Made by a program: the position numbers and the translations under genes
Notes under the pieces: generated by a model
Database searches by the model: none
What the model saw: only the letters and a program-made list of their open reading frames with translations
What the model was told of the DNA's origin: nothing
Shown: positions 26,551 through 35,094 of the stretch, piece after piece
How positions within the stretch are numbered: position 1 is the first letter of the stretch
Layout: each line of letters starts with the position of its first letter
Source: Thermoanaerobaculia bacterium
Lineage (GTDB): Bacteria; Acidobacteriota; Thermoanaerobaculia; Gp7-AA8
DNA: 35,268 nt
Assembly: GCA_016650215.1 (NCBI GenBank)
Contig: JAENWF010000070.1
Coordinates: 1 to 35,268, forward strand
Reading direction: 5' to 3'

Positions 26551-26559
26551 CGAACGGAA

Positions 26560-28551
26560 ATGAACTTCAAACTCGCCAGCCACTTCGAGCCGCAGGGCGA
26601 TCAACCGACGGCGATCGCACAGTTGATCGAGGGCGTGCGCGCAGGCGTCAAGGATCAGGTCCTTCTCGGCGTCACCGGCTCGGGAAAAACGTTCTCGGTG
26701 GCAAAGGTGATCGAGGCGATCAATCGCCCGACGCTCGTCCTCAGCCACAACAAGACTCTCGCCGCGCAGCTCTACCAGGAGTTCAAGAACTTCTTTCCCG
26801 AGAATCGAGCCGAGTACTTCGTGTCGTACTACGACTACTACCAGCCCGAGGCGTACATTCCGCAGTCGGATCTCTACATCGAGAAGGAGATGACGAAAAA
26901 CGACGAGATCGACAAACTTCGTCTCTCCGCCACGAAAGCGCTGTTCGAGCGCCGCGACGTCATCATCGTTGCTTCGGTCTCCTGCATCTACGGCATCGGC
27001 GAGCCAGAGCTCTACTACGGGATGCTCCTCTTCTTCGAGAAGGGGATCGACAAGCCGATGACCGAATATCTCCGCAAACTCACGGAGATGCAGTACGAGC
27101 GGACGCCGTACGATCTCTCGCGCGGTTCGTTCCGGGTGCGCGGCGACGTTCTCGAGCTCTGGCCGGCGTACGAGGACGACGCGGTGCGCATCGAGTTCTT
27201 CGGCGACGAAATCGACAAGATGACGCGCATCGATCCGATCACGGGCCGCACGATGGGCTCGCCGATCGATCGCCTCGCGGTCTTCCCGAGAACGCACTAC
27301 GTCACGCCGCGGCAGCGGTTGCTCGAGGCGATGGAGAACATCCGAGTCGAGCTCGATCAGCGCGTCGTCGAGCTGCGCGCGAACGATCGGCTGCTCGAGG
27401 CACAGCGCCTCTCGCAGCGCACGCTTTTCGATCTCGAGATGATCGCGGAGCTTGGCTACTGCAACGGCATCGAGAACTACTCGCGCCATCTCAGCGGACG
27501 CGTGAAGGGACAGCCGCCGCCGACGCTCATCGACTATTTCCCCAAAGACTTTCTGCTGATCGTCGACGAGTCTCATCAGACGATCCCGCAGGTACGGGCC
27601 ATGTGGGGGGGCGACCGCGCACGCAAGGAGACGCTCGTCGAGTACGGATTCCGTCTCCCGAGCGCGATCGACAACCGCCCGCTCAGCTTTGATGAGTTCC
27701 TCGGGAAACTCGATCAAGTGATCTACGTCTCGGCGACACCGTCCCCCTACGAACTGGAGAGGAGCGGCGGGCTCTACGCCGAACAGGTTATCCGCCCCAC
27801 AGGGCTACTCGATCCGGAAGTGATCGTCCGACCCGTCAAGGGCCAGGTCGACGATCTGATCGGAGTGATCAAGGAGAGGATCACGAAGAACGAGCGGGTC
27901 ATGGTCACGACGCTCACCAAACGGATGGCCGAAGACCTCACGCGCTATCTGATGGAGCTCGGGATCAAGGTCAACTACCTCCACTCCGACGTCGAGACGC
28001 TCGAGCGGATCTCGATTCTGCGCGACTTCCGGCTCGGCACGTACGATGTACTCATCGGCATCAATCTGCTTCGTGAAGGTCTGGACATTCCTGAGTGCTC
28101 GGCAGTGGCGATTCTCGACGCGGACAAGGAAGGATTTCTCCGGTCGACGACCTCGCTCGTGCAGACGATCGGCCGCGCCGCGCGACACCTCAACGGTGTC
28201 GCGTTTCTCTACGCGGACAAGCTCACCGACTCGCTGCGCAACGCGATCGGCGAGACCAACCGGCGGCGCGACATTCAGCGGAAATACAACGAGGAGCACG
28301 GCATCGAGCCGGCATCGATCATCAAGGCCGTCAACTCGGATCTCGTCAAGATGTCGAACCTCGACTACTTCGAGATCCCGGGCAAAACGTCAAAGTCGAG
28401 GCTCGATCTCGTCGCGGACGAGGACATCGACAAAGCCATCGCGCGCCTGTCGAAGGAAATGAAGGATGCCGCGAAGAATCTCGATTTCGAGAAAGCGGCG
28501 GAGATTCGCGACAAGCTCAAGGAACTGAAGGAACTGCGGATCTTTGTGTAG
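26560..28551 (+). CDS. uvrB: Excinuclease ABC subunit B
   Basis: 663 residues, full length. The UvrB helicase-like damage-verification subunit of nucleotide excision repair receives DNA from UvrA and recruits UvrC. Seen are Walker A '[16 protein letters not shown]', the DNA-clamping beta-hairpin '[19 protein letters not shown]', '[18 protein letters not shown]', helicase motif V/VI region '[19 protein letters not shown]' with '[12 protein letters not shown]', and the C-terminal UVR motif '[18 protein letters not shown]' that binds UvrC. uvrC lies 2.2 kb downstream on the same strand. uvrA is not in the window. A REP-like repeat follows the stop. Confidence 0.97.
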   Translation: MNFKLASHFEPQGDQPTAIAQLIEGVRAGVKDQVLLGVTGSGKTFSVAKVIEAINRPTLVLSHNKTLAAQLYQEFKNFFPENRAEYFVSYYDYYQPEAYIPQSDLYIEKEMTKNDEIDKLRLSATKALFERRDVIIVASVSCIYGIGEPELYYGMLLFFEKGIDKPMTEYLRKLTEMQYERTPYDLSRGSFRVRGDVLELWPAYEDDAVRIEFFGDEIDKMTRIDPITGRTMGSPIDRLAVFPRTHYVTPRQRLLEAMENIRVELDQRVVELRANDRLLEAQRLSQRTLFDLEMIAELGYCNGIENYSRHLSGRVKGQPPPTLIDYFPKDFLLIVDESHQTIPQVRAMWGGDRARKETLVEYGFRLPSAIDNRPLSFDEFLGKLDQVIYVSATPSPYELERSGGLYAEQVIRPTGLLDPEVIVRPVKGQVDDLIGVIKERITKNERVMVTTLTKRMAEDLTRYLMELGIKVNYLHSDVETLERISILRDFRLGTYDVLIGINLLREGLDIPECSAVAILDADKEGFLRSTTSLVQTIGRAARHLNGVAFLYADKLTDSLRNAIGETNRRRDIQRKYNEEHGIEPASIIKAVNSDLVKMSNLDYFEIPGKTSKSRLDLVADEDIDKAIARLSKEMKDAAKNLDFEKAAEIRDKLKELKELRIFV

Positions 28552-28562
28552 GCCGTGGGGGG

Positions 28563-28680
28563 AATCCTGAGCCGCGAAGACGGCGAAGGATCAACGGTGG
28601 CACCGGGACCATCGTGCAATGACTCGCCACGTGACGTGAACTGCCGCGGTGCCACCGATGACCCTTCGCTGCGCTCAGGG
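28563..28680. repeat. REP-like inverted repeat after uvrB (diverged copy)
   Basis: The left arm AATCCTGAGCCGCGAAGACGG... (28563-28600) and right arm ...GGTGCCACCGATGACCCTTCGC (to 28680) pair imperfectly. The inner segment GGTGGCACC / GGTGCCACC pairs exactly. The left copy carries a short insertion in the core (CCGCGAAGACGG). It lies between convergent uvrB and the GT2 gene and may end both transcripts. It shares the extension 'ggatcaacggKggcaccgg' with the copy at 30598. Confidence 0.8.
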
Positions 28681-28699
28681 TTGGATTGTTCACAGCCTC

Positions 28700-29431
28700 T
28701 CAGGGTTTACGACGAGTGATCTTCCACAGATCCCGCAAGGCCCGCAGAAAATCGGTCGATCGCACTTTCGAGCCTTTCACGTCGCGCCACTCCATGATCG
28801 GCATCTCGTAGATGGTTTGCGCGGCGACCTCACGCCCCTTGACTGCGATGTATCTCGCGAGAATCTCGACATCGAAAATCCATCGCGACAGAAATGGCGT
28901 CGCGAAGATTCCAAGCATCGTCTCGTTTGCGCGGAACAGCTTCGCCCCGCACTGTGTGTCATAGACCGCAAGCCCGAGCGATGACGAGATGAGCGTGGCA
29001 CCCACGCGGCCGACGTAGTGACGCGCAGGCTGCCGGCTGATCGAGCGGCCGAGGAGCCGGACGCGCGACGCCATGACAATCTCGATCTGGGGGCGCGAGC
29101 GCACCAGGTCGAGGAACGACGCGAGCTCGCGCAGGGGAGTGGCGAGGTCGGCATCCCAGAAACCGACAAAGTCAGGCGAGCGATCGAGAGACGCTGCGAT
29201 CCCGCGGCGAACGGCCTCCGCTTTACCGCTGTTGTGCTCGAGGTGAAGGACGAAGAACCTTTGCGGATCCTCGGCTTGCAACGCATCGAGCAGCTTCCCT
29301 GTACCGTCGCGGCTCCCGTCGTTCACGAAGCAGAAATCGACGCGCGCGTCGGTCAGCCGGAACGCGCGGAACGCGTCGACATCGAGCCGTTTCTCCTCGT
29401 TGAAGCACGGCACCACCATCACCACGTGCAC
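28700..29431 (-). CDS. Family 2 glycosyltransferase (dolichyl/polyprenyl-phosphate glucosyltransferase-like)
   Basis: 243 residues, cytoplasmic GT-A fold with no membrane helix. N-terminal 'VVPCFNEEKRLDVDAFRAF' and 'CFVNDGSRDGTGKLLDAL' bind the nucleotide sugar. 'VGFWDADLATPLRELASFLD' has the DxD metal motif. 'RHYVGRVGATLISSSLGL' and 'YDTQCGAKLFRAN' are hallmarks of the Alg5/DPG-synthase-like branch, which loads a sugar onto a lipid phosphate carrier. Catalytic residues around 'SRWIFDVEILAR' are present. The likely role is making a polyprenyl-phosphate sugar for envelope glycan synthesis; the sugar is unknown. It diverges from the esterase gene with 37 bases between starts. Confidence 0.9.
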   Translation of the reverse strand: MHVVMVVPCFNEEKRLDVDAFRAFRLTDARVDFCFVNDGSRDGTGKLLDALQAEDPQRFFVLHLEHNSGKAEAVRRGIAASLDRSPDFVGFWDADLATPLRELASFLDLVRSRPQIEIVMASRVRLLGRSISRQPARHYVGRVGATLISSSLGLAVYDTQCGAKLFRANETMLGIFATPFLSRWIFDVEILARYIAVKGREVAAQTIYEMPIMEWRDVKGSKVRSTDFLRALRDLWKITRRKP

Positions 29432-29468
29432 GCGCCGAGTCTATCTGACAGTGGCAGAATGCGCGCGC

Positions 29469-30095
29469 ATGGAACTGAGACAGATCGAGGCCCCGGTTCA
29501 TGGCCGTGTGTTGTTCGAGGAGCGGGAGCACGGATTGCTGCTCGTCGGATTTCACGGTTACGCGGAGACAGCCGGGATTCACATGGAGGCGCTGCGCCGC
29601 CTTCCGGACAGCAAGCGCTGGTCGCTCGCCGCGATTCAGGCGCTTCATCCGTTCTATCTCGCGAAGACGGGCGCTGTCGTCGCGGGATGGATGACGAGCG
29701 AGGATCGTGAGCTGGCGATCGGCGACAACATTGAATATGTGCGTCGAGTCCTCGCCACGCTTCCGAACCAGCGCCGGATCGTCTTTCTTGGATTCTCGCA
29801 GGGCGTGGCGATGGCGTTCCGCGCCGCAGCCTTTGCCGGGGCTTCGCCTGCCGGTGTCATCGGCCTCGGCGCCGACATGCCGACGGATGTCATCGAGGCG
29901 CGCCCCAGGCTGCCTCCCGCACTGATCGCCCGGGGCACGCGCGACGAGTGGTACACAGCGGAAAAGTTCGAGCGCGACCTCGCGTTTCTCCGCGGAGTGA
30001 CCGAGGTCGACACGTGCGTGTTTGAGGGAGGTCACGAATGGTCGGACCGATTCCTCGAGGTGGCAGGGGAGTTTCTCAGCCGTGTCGCCCGGTGA
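29469..30095 (+). CDS. Alpha/beta hydrolase (predicted esterase, phospholipase/carboxylesterase type)
   Basis: 208 residues from the ATG at 29469; the track start (TTG at 29400) would overlap the divergent glycosyltransferase. It shows 'LLLVGFHGYAETAGIHMEAL' (oxyanion region), the nucleophile elbow 'VFLGFSQGVAMAFRAAAF' (GFSQG), Asp in 'IARGTRDEWYTAEKFERDL' and His in 'FEGGHEWSDRFLEVAGEF'. The catalytic triad order is complete. No signal peptide is seen, so it is cytoplasmic. The substrate is probably a small ester or thioester and cannot be specified. Its 3' end overlaps the convergent PadR gene by 20 bases. Confidence 0.85.
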   Translation: MELRQIEAPVHGRVLFEEREHGLLLVGFHGYAETAGIHMEALRRLPDSKRWSLAAIQALHPFYLAKTGAVVAGWMTSEDRELAIGDNIEYVRRVLATLPNQRRIVFLGFSQGVAMAFRAAAFAGASPAGVIGLGADMPTDVIEARPRLPPALIARGTRDEWYTAEKFERDLAFLRGVTEVDTCVFEGGHEWSDRFLEVAGEFLSRVAR

Positions 30096-30588
30096 TCGCG
30101 GCCGCGGCCTTCGTCGCCCAGCGCGCACGAGCCGCGAAGACCGCCGCACCATGTTCGGCGACTGCCGATCGGTCGCGTTTCAGTTCGGATGCGACCGCGG
30201 CGCACGCGCTCGCGTAGTCGGCGAGAAACGATGATGCCGCGGCTCGACCAAGCTCGGCTTCGATGAAGGGAAGGCGGAAGATCACCGCGTCCGCGTTCCG
30301 CTTCACCTCAGCGATCGTGAACCGCTGCGACAGCACCTCGCGAAGCGAGCGTTTCCCCGCCGCGGTCAGGTGGAACGTCTCTTTTCCACGGCCTGAGGTC
30401 GTGTCGGCGGCCGCAGCGATCAGTCCGCCCGACGCGAGCCGGCGTAACGCGGGATAGACCGAACCGGGGCTGTCACCGATCGGGCCGGTGGCGAATACCT
30501 TCCGCAATGCATAGCCGCTCCGCGGCTCCTCACGAAGGAGCCCGAGGATCGCGAGCTCGAGGTCGGAGAGGATCGGGATCTGGCGCAT
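30076..30588 (-). CDS. PadR-family transcriptional regulator
   Basis: 170 residues. The N-terminal winged helix of PadR proteins is clear: 'LSDLELAILGLLREEPRSGY', 'GDSPGSVYPALRRLASGGLI', and 'KETFHLTAAGKRSLREVL' as the wing and following strand. The C-terminal helical half (about 95-170, Ala-rich) is the usual dimerisation / effector region of the Vir-type PadR group. PadR proteins usually repress by binding short palindromes and are released by small phenolic or toxic compounds. A candidate palindrome GTACGAAACGTAC lies between this gene and uvrC. It overlaps the esterase gene end by 20 bases in convergent orientation. Confidence 0.9.
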   Translation of the reverse strand: MRQIPILSDLELAILGLLREEPRSGYALRKVFATGPIGDSPGSVYPALRRLASGGLIAAAADTTSGRGKETFHLTAAGKRSLREVLSQRFTIAEVKRNADAVIFRLPFIEAELGRAAASSFLADYASACAAVASELKRDRSAVAEHGAAVFAARARWATKAAAAITGRHG

Positions 30589-30597
30589 GAGATTTCG

Positions 30598-30632
30598 AAT
30601 CCTGAGCGAAGCGAAGGATCAACGGGGGCACC
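30598..30632. repeat. REP-like half element upstream of the PadR gene
   Basis: AATCCTGAGCGAAGCGAAG followed by GATCAACGGGGGCACC matches the left arm of the repeat after uvrB, but without a matching right arm (only TGAATGACACC beyond). It is therefore a solitary or decayed copy. It lies 10 bases upstream of the padR start, in the leader or promoter region. Confidence 0.8.
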
Positions 30633-30666
30633 GGCAGAGTCTTGCCTGAATGACACCCAAGTGACC

Positions 30667-30702
30667 GTACGGATCGTATCATAAGCATCGTACGAAACGT
30701 AC
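30667..30702. promoter_or_regulatory. Candidate regulator operator between padR and uvrC
   Basis: GTACGAAACGTAC (30690-30702) is a perfect 5-bp inverted repeat with a three-base centre. CGTACGGATCGTATC just before it carries related CGTA half-sites, and TATCAT at 30677-30682 could be a -10 box. It lies about 40 bases upstream of uvrC and 100 upstream of padR. That fits autoregulation by the PadR protein or control of uvrC; inference. Confidence 0.45.
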
Positions 30703-30742
30703 CGTCCCATCTCGAGGAACGTTTGTCACCCGTCCCGGGTTT

Positions 30743-32587
30743 ATGCTCACGCCAATGACCACGGAGCAGGATCGATTTGCGCGTCTCAAAGAGCGTCTCA
30801 AAGAGCTGCCCGACCGGCCCGGCGTCTACCTGCACAAGAACCGTGAGGGGGAGGTCATCTACGTCGGGAAGGCGCGAAACCTCAAGAATCGCGTGAACTC
30901 CTATCTCGTCGGCCGAGGCGCGCGCGACACCAAGACGATGACGCTCGTGAACGAGATCGACGCGATCGACTTCGTCACCACCAACAACGAGCTCGAGGCG
31001 ATCCTGCTCGAGAACAACCTGATCAAGACGCATCAGCCGCGCTACAACATTCTTCTCCGGGACGACAAGACGTACCCCTACATCAAAGTCACACTCTCCG
31101 AGGACTATCCGCGCGCAGTGTTCACGAGGAGAGTCGATCGGAAGAGGGGCGACATCTACTACGGTCCTTTCTTCGCCGGGACGGCCCGCCGTCTGCTGAA
31201 GCTCGTTGCCGATCAGTTCCAGCTTCGGAGCTGCGATCTCGAGATCGTCTCCGGCAGGAGCGCGCTGCCACGTCCGTGTCTCTACTACGACATGCACCAG
31301 TGCCTCGGTCCCTGCGTCGTCGGACTGACAACACTTGAGGCGTACCGCGACATGGTCGACGATGTCGTGCTCTTTCTAGGGGGGAAACGGAAGGAGCTGC
31401 AGGACCGGCTCAGCGAGCGGATGCACAAGGCCGCGGCAAGCGAGAGCTTCGAGATCGCCCGCTACTACCGCGATCTCATCCGCACGGTCGAGCGTGTCCA
31501 GGCCGAGCAGCAGGTCGCGTCGGCCGAAGGTGAAGATGCGGATGTGTGGGGGCTGTGGGAAGAGGGGAGCGATATCGCCGTGCAGCTTTTCGTCATCCGC
31601 GACGGCAACGTCGTGGACCGGCGCGAGCTCTTCTGGGAAAAGGTCCAGGACTACCAGCCGGGTTACTTCCTCAGCGAAGTCCTTCAGCGCTACTACCAGG
31701 ACAACCTTTTCATTCCGTCCGAGATCCTCATCCCGTTTCCGATCGAAGAGGAGGTCGAGCTTCTGGTGGAGTGGCTCTCCTCGCAGCGCGCTCGAAAGGT
31801 CTCGCTCCGCGTTCCGCAGCGCGGAAAAGGGGTTGACCGGATGGAGCTCGCGACGCGCAACGCAAGGCTCTCGCACGAGTCTCGATTCCGCAAGGCGCAG
31901 CAGGATCGGTTGCAGATCGCCGGCGCGCGGCTCGGCCAGGTGCTCAATCACGAGGGCGAGATCCAGCGCATCGAGTCGTTCGACATCTCCAACATCCAGG
32001 GGAGCGACTCGGTGGCCGGCATGGTCGTGCTCGATCGCGGCAAGTTCGACAAGAATCAGTACCGCGTCTTCAACATCAAGACGGTCGTCGGCGCGGATGA
32101 CTTTCGCTCGATGGCTGAGGCGGTGGACCGGCGCTACCGGCGGCTGCTCGAAGAGGAGAAGCCGCTCCCCGACATGATCCTGATCGACGGCGGACGGGGC
32201 CAGCTCAACGCCGCATTGACGGCGCTGAACCGTCTCGGAATCGAAGGCATCACGATCGCGGGTCTCGCAAAACGTGAAGAAGAACTTTATGTTCCTGACC
32301 GCGAGGATCCGATCCGGCTCGAGCGTCGTGATCCGGCGCTCCAGCTCGTGCAGATGGTGCGCGACGAGACGCACCGCTTTGCGGTTTCATCGCATCGCAG
32401 GCGGCGATCGAAGCGTGTCCTGCATAGCGAGCTCGATGATCTGCCGGGCATCGGCGACAAGCGCCGCCGGTTACTCTTCGAGCGATTCGGAACCGTGTCG
32501 GGCGTGAAACAGGCATCGGCGCAGGACCTCATCAGCGTGTTGGGGCGGAAGGTCGGGCAATCGCTCTACGACGAGTTGCATGCATAG
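30743..32587 (+). CDS. uvrC: Excinuclease ABC subunit C
   Basis: 614 residues. The dual nuclease of nucleotide excision repair makes the 3' and 5' incisions around damage. The GIY-YIG-type N-terminal nuclease is seen as 'DRPGVYLHKNREGEVIYVGK' with 'ARNLKNRV'. A cysteine region 'PCLYYDMHQCLGPC' follows, then the UVR motif 'ASESFEIARYYRDLIRTVE', the RNase H-like C-terminal nuclease with 'IESFDISNIQGSDSVAGMVV' and 'LPDMILIDGGRGQLNAAL', and the helix-hairpin-helix 'LDDLPGIGDKRRRLLFERFG'. The start may be the first ATG (30743) or the ATG at codon 5 (30755). Its leader contains a candidate PadR-type operator. Confidence 0.97.
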   Translation: MLTPMTTEQDRFARLKERLKELPDRPGVYLHKNREGEVIYVGKARNLKNRVNSYLVGRGARDTKTMTLVNEIDAIDFVTTNNELEAILLENNLIKTHQPRYNILLRDDKTYPYIKVTLSEDYPRAVFTRRVDRKRGDIYYGPFFAGTARRLLKLVADQFQLRSCDLEIVSGRSALPRPCLYYDMHQCLGPCVVGLTTLEAYRDMVDDVVLFLGGKRKELQDRLSERMHKAAASESFEIARYYRDLIRTVERVQAEQQVASAEGEDADVWGLWEEGSDIAVQLFVIRDGNVVDRRELFWEKVQDYQPGYFLSEVLQRYYQDNLFIPSEILIPFPIEEEVELLVEWLSSQRARKVSLRVPQRGKGVDRMELATRNARLSHESRFRKAQQDRLQIAGARLGQVLNHEGEIQRIESFDISNIQGSDSVAGMVVLDRGKFDKNQYRVFNIKTVVGADDFRSMAEAVDRRYRRLLEEEKPLPDMILIDGGRGQLNAALTALNRLGIEGITIAGLAKREEELYVPDREDPIRLERRDPALQLVQMVRDETHRFAVSSHRRRRSKRVLHSELDDLPGIGDKRRRLLFERFGTVSGVKQASAQDLISVLGRKVGQSLYDELHA

Positions 32588-32688
32588 TCATCTTGGCGAA
32601 TGACGCGTGTGACGCGATAATCGCAAAGTCGGGAAGTGCCCAACAAAGCAAAGGCCGAAGAGCTGAGCGAAGGGTGGGCGGGGGAAGC

Positions 32689-34437
32689 ATGCATCTGGAA
32701 GGCGAAATCGCCAGCATCAATCTGATCGACCGTCTCATCGACATGTGGCGCCAGCAGTTCACCGGCGCGCTCCGATTCGAGAACGACGGAATCATCAAGA
32801 TCATCTACTTCAAAGGCGGAGACGTGCTTTCCGCGAGCACGAACGACCGCGCGGACAGCGTCGATGAGATGCTCATGCGCGCCGGGAAGGTGACGAAGGA
32901 GCACGTCAAGCAGGCTTTAACCAAGCGGAAAGAGAACGAGACGCTCGGCGACGCGCTCCTGAACCTCGGGTTCATCACCCGGAAAGAGCTCGCATGGGGG
33001 CGCCGCGTCCAGGTCATCCACGTCATCCGCTCGGTGAGCGAGTGGACGGCCGGCACGTACACGATCGTCGCCGACTATCTGCCGAAGCGCGAGGAGGGGA
33101 CGATCTTCCCTCTGCCGCAACTCATCGTCGAGATGACCGTCACGGAAACCGAGCGGCAGAAATTCGAGCGTGCACTGGAGAGCGGAGGTGTCGTCTTCGA
33201 AAAGACCCCGCTCTTCGATCAAACCTTTTCGCGGCTCGGGTTGAACGAAGACGCCGACGCGATCTCATCGCAGATCGACGGATTCAGAACCGCGGCCGAG
33301 GTGGCGGCCGCGTCCAAGCAGGACACCTTCAACGCGTACAAGTTGCTCCACGCGCTCTCACTCCTCGGGCTCATTCAGCGTCCGCAGACCGGATACGGCG
33401 TCATCTCTTCGCCCGCGGATCTGAGTTTCGAGAGCGATGGGGTGGCGGATGCGGCGGACGCGTGGGGATCCGCTCCGCAATTTGAGCTCGACGACGAGCC
33501 TCCGCCCGCGGCGATACCGGACTTTTCTGCTCCGGCAAACAACGCGTCGCCTTCGGGATTCGTCGTGACGAGCGAGATTGCGCCGACCATCGAGATGAAG
33601 TCGCCGGTGATTCCTCCGCCTGCGGCCGTTTCGCTGCCGCCGCTCGTGACGTCGCTGCCGCCGCTCGACCTCGATCGCAATCGCGTCGAGGTACCGGAGT
33701 GGGGATTCGACGAAGCGCAGATCGACGCAGCAAGAAAAGCGACGGAGTCGCGGCCACTGCCGGCGTCCATCAGAACGCCTCAGTCTCAGTCTTCGCGCGA
33801 GCCGATGCGCCGCGCCCAGCCGAAGCCGAAGAGAAGCTACGGCTTCCTCGTGACGCTGATGGTGCTCTTCATCCTCGCGGGGCTCGGATACTTTGGCTAT
33901 CAGTGGTGGATCGGACGGGAGCCTGTGACGGTGACCAACCCTCTGCCGCCGCGCGTGGTTACGAGCCCCTCGACGACGACCACCACCACGACGGAGAGCG
34001 TTCCGAGTGCCACGATCGTCGAGTCAGCGCCTCCGCCTGCGACGACAACCGCTCCCGCTTTGACGACATCCACCACGGCAACGATTGCTCCGCCGCCGAG
34101 GCCGCAGGTCGTGACGCCGCGCGGCACGCCTCCGCCGCCGGCAGCCACGGGCGACGCGACACGCGATCGCTATGACGCGATGGCGCGCGAGTTCGCCGCG
34201 AATCCTCGGGCGAACTTCGCGGTCCAGGTCGCGATCGTCTGCGATCCGGCGAACGTCCAGAAAGCGTTGCGCAACAGCGACGCGGTCTGGTTCATCCCGA
34301 TCTCGCTGAAGGGCCGCTCCTGCTACCGGATGTTCTGGGGCCGGTACGAAACCCGCTCCGCAGCCGAGAAGGGGATGAGCTCACTGCCTGCGAGCCTCCG
34401 CGAAGGAACTCCGGCAGTCGTGACGGTACCGCAATGA
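32689..34437 (+). CDS. DUF4388 signalling protein with winged-helix-like module, transmembrane helix and C-terminal SPOR-like domain
   Basis: The start at ATG 32689 (GGGGGAAGC before it) gives 582 residues; the TTG start of the track adds 32 unconvincing residues. Order: DUF4388/PATAN-type domain (about 1-130, 'MHLEGEIASINLIDRLIDMW', 'GIIKIIYFKGGDVLSAS'), an 'IDGFRTAAEVAAAS...LLHALSLLGLI' winged-helix-like module (about 195-230), and a Pro-rich linker (about 260-385). One membrane helix follows ('YGFLVTLMVLFILAGLGYFG'), then a Thr/Pro-rich stretch (about 410-495) and a SPOR-like domain (about 508-580, 'FAVQVAIVCDPANVQKAL', 'CYRMFWGRYETRSAAEKG'). SPOR domains bind peptidoglycan lacking stem peptides. 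This protein could thus connect cell-wall state to internal signalling (inference). It overlaps the DUF4126 gene by 4 bases. Confidence 0.85.
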   Translation: MHLEGEIASINLIDRLIDMWRQQFTGALRFENDGIIKIIYFKGGDVLSASTNDRADSVDEMLMRAGKVTKEHVKQALTKRKENETLGDALLNLGFITRKELAWGRRVQVIHVIRSVSEWTAGTYTIVADYLPKREEGTIFPLPQLIVEMTVTETERQKFERALESGGVVFEKTPLFDQTFSRLGLNEDADAISSQIDGFRTAAEVAAASKQDTFNAYKLLHALSLLGLIQRPQTGYGVISSPADLSFESDGVADAADAWGSAPQFELDDEPPPAAIPDFSAPANNASPSGFVVTSEIAPTIEMKSPVIPPPAAVSLPPLVTSLPPLDLDRNRVEVPEWGFDEAQIDAARKATESRPLPASIRTPQSQSSREPMRRAQPKPKRSYGFLVTLMVLFILAGLGYFGYQWWIGREPVTVTNPLPPRVVTSPSTTTTTTTESVPSATIVESAPPPATTTAPALTTSTTATIAPPPRPQVVTPRGTPPPPAATGDATRDRYDAMAREFAANPRANFAVQVAIVCDPANVQKALRNSDAVWFIPISLKGRSCYRMFWGRYETRSAAEKGMSSLPASLREGTPAVVTVPQ

Positions 34438-34991
34438 TGACACTTCTCACATCGGTCGGACTCGGACTCGGCGCAGGCGTCAACACCTACGCGACTCTGC
34501 TCGTTTTCGGATTGCTCGCGCGACTGAAGCCGGGGACGTTCAGTGGCGACATGGCGCACTTCTTTTCGTCGACGCCGGTGCTGATCGTAGTCGGCGTGCT
34601 CTACACGATCGAGTTTGTCGCCGACAAGTTTCCGGCGGTCGACCACGTGTGGGACGTGGTGCACACGTTCATCCGGCCGGCTGCCGGCGCGCTCGTTGGA
34701 TGGGCTGCGGCGTCACACAATCTTCCGCAGAGCTGGGTGATTCTCGCGAGCGTGATCGCCGGCGGTGCTGCACTGACGACGCACGCGGCGAAATCGTCGC
34801 TGCGTGTCGCAAGCACCGCGACCACCGCGGGAGTCGCGAATCCGATTCTCTCGATCGTCGAAGATCTGTTCGCGTTCGTGAACGCGATCGTGGCGATCTT
34901 CCTGCCGGCTCTCGTGGCAGTGATGATCGTGCTGGTGGTGATCACATTTTTGATACTGATGAGGCGCTACAGAAAACGCGAGAGTTTTTGA
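34434..34991 (+). CDS. DUF4126-family membrane protein
   Basis: 185 residues with about five hydrophobic segments and a basic C-terminus ('RRYRKRESF'). Typical DUF4126 stretches are 'VGLGLGAGVNTYATLLVFGL', 'FVADKFPAVDHVWDVVHTFI', 'RPAAGALVGWAAA', 'HAAKSSLRVASTATTAGVANP' and 'SIVEDLFAFV'. The family has no known function; the conserved 'DHVWD' and 'AKSSLR..ST' segments suggest a transporter-like or channel-like protein. ATGA overlap with the DUF4388-SPOR gene shows coupling, so it may be a membrane partner of that protein. An intrinsic terminator follows the stop directly. Confidence 0.85.
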   Translation: MMTLLTSVGLGLGAGVNTYATLLVFGLLARLKPGTFSGDMAHFFSSTPVLIVVGVLYTIEFVADKFPAVDHVWDVVHTFIRPAAGALVGWAAASHNLPQSWVILASVIAGGAALTTHAAKSSLRVASTATTAGVANPILSIVEDLFAFVNAIVAIFLPALVAVMIVLVVITFLILMRRYRKRESF

Positions 34992-35015
34992 TGTCGGCCT
35001 GCCGACATTCTTTCT
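34992..35015 (+). terminator. Intrinsic terminator after the DUF4126 gene
   Basis: TGTCGG-CCTG-CCGACA followed by TTCTTTCT. A 6-bp perfect stem, four-base loop and U-rich tail, starting right after the stop codon, separate the DUF4388-DUF4126 operon from rnpB. Confidence 0.8.
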
Positions 35016-35080
35016 AAGTCCATAAATCGCAGCAATTTAGTGGAATGCATTTCCGGTGGGATTCCCCGGCGTCCATCTCC

Positions 35081-35089
35081 TGTTACGAT
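35081..35089 (+). promoter_or_regulatory. Extended -10 promoter of rnpB
   Basis: TGTTACGAT fits TGn-TAnnAT, an extended -10 element. No good -35 box lies 17 bases upstream. Transcription would begin about 35095, in line with the 5' end expected for the RNase P RNA. Confidence 0.4.
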
Positions 35090-35094
35090 GAGAT

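Noticed and set aside
26419-27717. 432-residue minus-strand ORF opposite uvrB
   Set aside because: Shadow of uvrB; no protein family features.
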